Assembly (NCBI GenBank): GCA_943370355.1
Contig: CALRQP020000013.1
Location: 1 to 64,000 of the forward strand
Length of the DNA stretch: 64,000 nt
Reading direction: 5' to 3'
From: JADCGM01 sp943370355
GTDB lineage: Bacteria > Pseudomonadota > Alphaproteobacteria > Sphingomonadales > Sphingomonadaceae
The notes under the pieces are model-generated. The model saw nothing but the letters and a program-made list of their open reading frames with translations. It searched no databases and was not told the DNA's origin. How positions within the stretch are numbered: position 1 is the stretch's first letter; each line of letters opens with the position of its first letter. Positions 62,904 through 64,000 of the stretch are shown here, piece after piece. Position numbers and translations under genes: made by a program.

Positions 62904-63063
62904 CGCCGCGACACTCAACCGCGTTTCAATTGTGGTAGATGCCCGTTAATATCTTTCCAGCAATGCAACGGCTTGTGCATCTGCACGGGCTCGGGGCGCG
63001 TAATTTCGACGGGGTAGCTTCGTAGGCGGTGCGTTCAGATCGTGTTGTGGGGGCAGACGACGA
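62904..63063 (+). other. Intergenic region upstream of second exoprotein
   Basis: The 160-bp gap contains a weak promoter-like pair TTTCAA (62924-62929) and TAATAT (62947-62952) spaced 17 bp. Its last ~35 bases (around 63030-63063) resemble the bases before the first exoprotein's ATG 43108, with a shared GAT..GTGTTGTGGGG-like stretch. No gene is seen. Confidence 0.45.
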
Positions 63064-64000
63064 ATGCGTGGGGCAGTTTTGCGGGGTTGCACATCGGCTG
63101 CAGCGCTCGGTTTCGTTTTGGCCATCAGCGGCGCGGTCAACGCCCAAACGATTGAATTGCCAAGCGGTGGCCAAGTGGTCGCCGGATCGGCAACGATCGG
63201 AACCGGTCCCAGCCAGGTCACGGTTGACCAGACGTCCTCCCACGCGATCGTCGATTGGCGGAGTTTCTCGGTCGGCGCGGGTGGCACGGTCGCCTTCAAC
63301 AACGGCAGCGGCGCGACGCTCAACCGGGTGACGGGCGGCGACCTGTCGACGATTGCCGGCCAGATCACCTCGACCGGCTCGGTCTATCTCATCAATCCGT
63401 CGGGCATCGTCATCGATTCGGGTGGCAAGGTGCTGACCGGCGGCTCGTTCGTGGCATCGACGCGTATGATGGACGCCGCGTCATTTCTGTCGGGTGGCGA
63501 TGCCAACTTCGACGGCACATCGGCGGGCGGCATCGACAACAAGGGATCGATCACCGCCGGCGGCGATGTCGTGCTCATCGGCAAGATGGTCGTCAACAGT
63601 GGCACCATCAACGCCGATGGCACAGCTGGCCTGATTGCTGCTGACCATATCGTGCTGCATGCGCCTTCCGCCAACCAGCGCGTGACCGTCGATTACGGCG
63701 ACGGCGATGTCACCAACAGCGGCACGATTTCGGCCGCCTCAGCTGAGCTCAAGGCCGCGAGCGGCAATGTGTTCGCACTCGCGGGCAACAGTGGCGGCAT
63801 CATTTCGGTCGTCGGGACGGCAACGCAGCCGGGCCGGATCTGGCTCGGCGCAAGCGGCAATGTCACTCTGTCGGGTGTGCTCGCGGCGAAAAATGCGGAC
63901 GGTAGCGGCGGCGCGGTTACGGTTACCGGCACAAAGGTGACTTTGGCCGATGGCGCGCTCGTTGACGTGAGCGGCAGCAGCGGCGGCACCGCGCTGCTTG
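63064..64000 (+). CDS. Second TpsA exoprotein, N-terminal part, cut by window edge
   Basis: An open frame from ATG 63064 runs off the right edge (312 codons visible). It has a signal peptide (MRGAVLRGCTSAAALGFVLA, cleavage near VNA-QT) and the TPS domain with VDQTSSHAIVDWRSFSVGAG, LNRVTGGDLSTIAGQ and YLINPSGIVIDSGGKVLTGG. This is closely parallel to the first exoprotein over its whole visible length, for example both share LNRVTGGDLSTIAGQ and FVASTRM. It is a paralogue following the single TpsB gene. What lies beyond residue 312 cannot be seen. Confidence 0.92.
   Translation, partial: MRGAVLRGCTSAAALGFVLAISGAVNAQTIELPSGGQVVAGSATIGTGPSQVTVDQTSSHAIVDWRSFSVGAGGTVAFNNGSGATLNRVTGGDLSTIAGQITSTGSVYLINPSGIVIDSGGKVLTGGSFVASTRMMDAASFLSGGDANFDGTSAGGIDNKGSITAGGDVVLIGKMVVNSGTINADGTAGLIAADHIVLHAPSANQRVTVDYGDGDVTNSGTISAASAELKAASGNVFALAGNSGGIISVVGTATQPGRIWLGASGNVTLSGVLAAKNADGSGGAVTVTGTKVTLADGALVDVSGSSGGTALL

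Overview
The window is GC-rich, densely packed chromosomal DNA of an alphaproteobacterium. It most resembles the order Sphingomonadales (Sphingomonas/Sphingopyxis-like). That placement is an inference from GC bias, the kynA-kynU and radA-cvpA layouts, TonB-dependent receptor content, a PEP-CTERM protein and two-partner-secretion exoproteins with YDG/MBG repeats. No plasmid, prophage, CRISPR or rRNA signals were seen. One tRNA gene (Thr, GGT) is present.

Layout. 1-2.4 kb: an alpha-E protein and a circularly permuted ATP-grasp protein, separated by a DUF559 gene that lies between two inverted copies of a palindromic repeat. 2.5-5.7 kb: aromatic amino-acid catabolism (kynA, kynU, phhA) and a small monooxygenase-fold protein. 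5.7-10.8 kb: flavin monooxygenase, a nitroreductase-like gene coupled to a MarR regulator with a well-formed promoter/operator, and an S9 oligopeptidase. 10.9-17.1 kb: MHYT-GGDEF-EAL protein, aminopeptidase P, cvpA and radA. 17.2-24.8 kb: VOC protein, fasciclin, glutathione peroxidase, tRNA-Thr, a secreted protein with YYDxxGRW repeats, an unknown membrane protein, an MFS pump, an SDR, a TusA/NTF2 pair and an XRE regulator. 25-26.6 kb: PEP-CTERM protein behind a plausible sigma-54 promoter, and a DUF6456 protein. 26.8-31.3 kb: a three-gene sugar operon (glycosyltransferase, UDP-galactopyranose mutase, GH1-RmlD fusion). 31.3-33.3 kb: arsenic operon arsR-arsI-arsC-aquaporin. 33.3-37.4 kb: membrane-anchored sugar dehydrogenase/cytochrome c fusion divergent from a BtuB-like receptor. 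37.4-42.8 kb: peptidoglycan enzymes (M15/DUF882, L,D-transpeptidase, M23), a histone-H1-like protein, Dps, a ROK kinase and an acyltransferase.

43.1-64 kb: a two-partner secretion locus. A giant exoprotein of about 5960 residues is followed by its outer-membrane TpsB transporter and then the start of a second, paralogous exoprotein cut by the window edge. The giant protein has a TPS secretion domain, a long beta-helix-like stretch, 23 YDG-type repeats in strict two-type alternation, then about 22 MBG-type repeats in a higher-order B-C-A pattern.

The strongest leads are the internal architecture of the giant adhesin, the repeat-bounded DUF559 unit between two partner genes, the glycosyltransferase/Glf/GH1-RmlD operon, and the promoter architectures upstream of the nitroreductase and PEP-CTERM genes. 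All family names rest on motifs read by eye. No database search was run.
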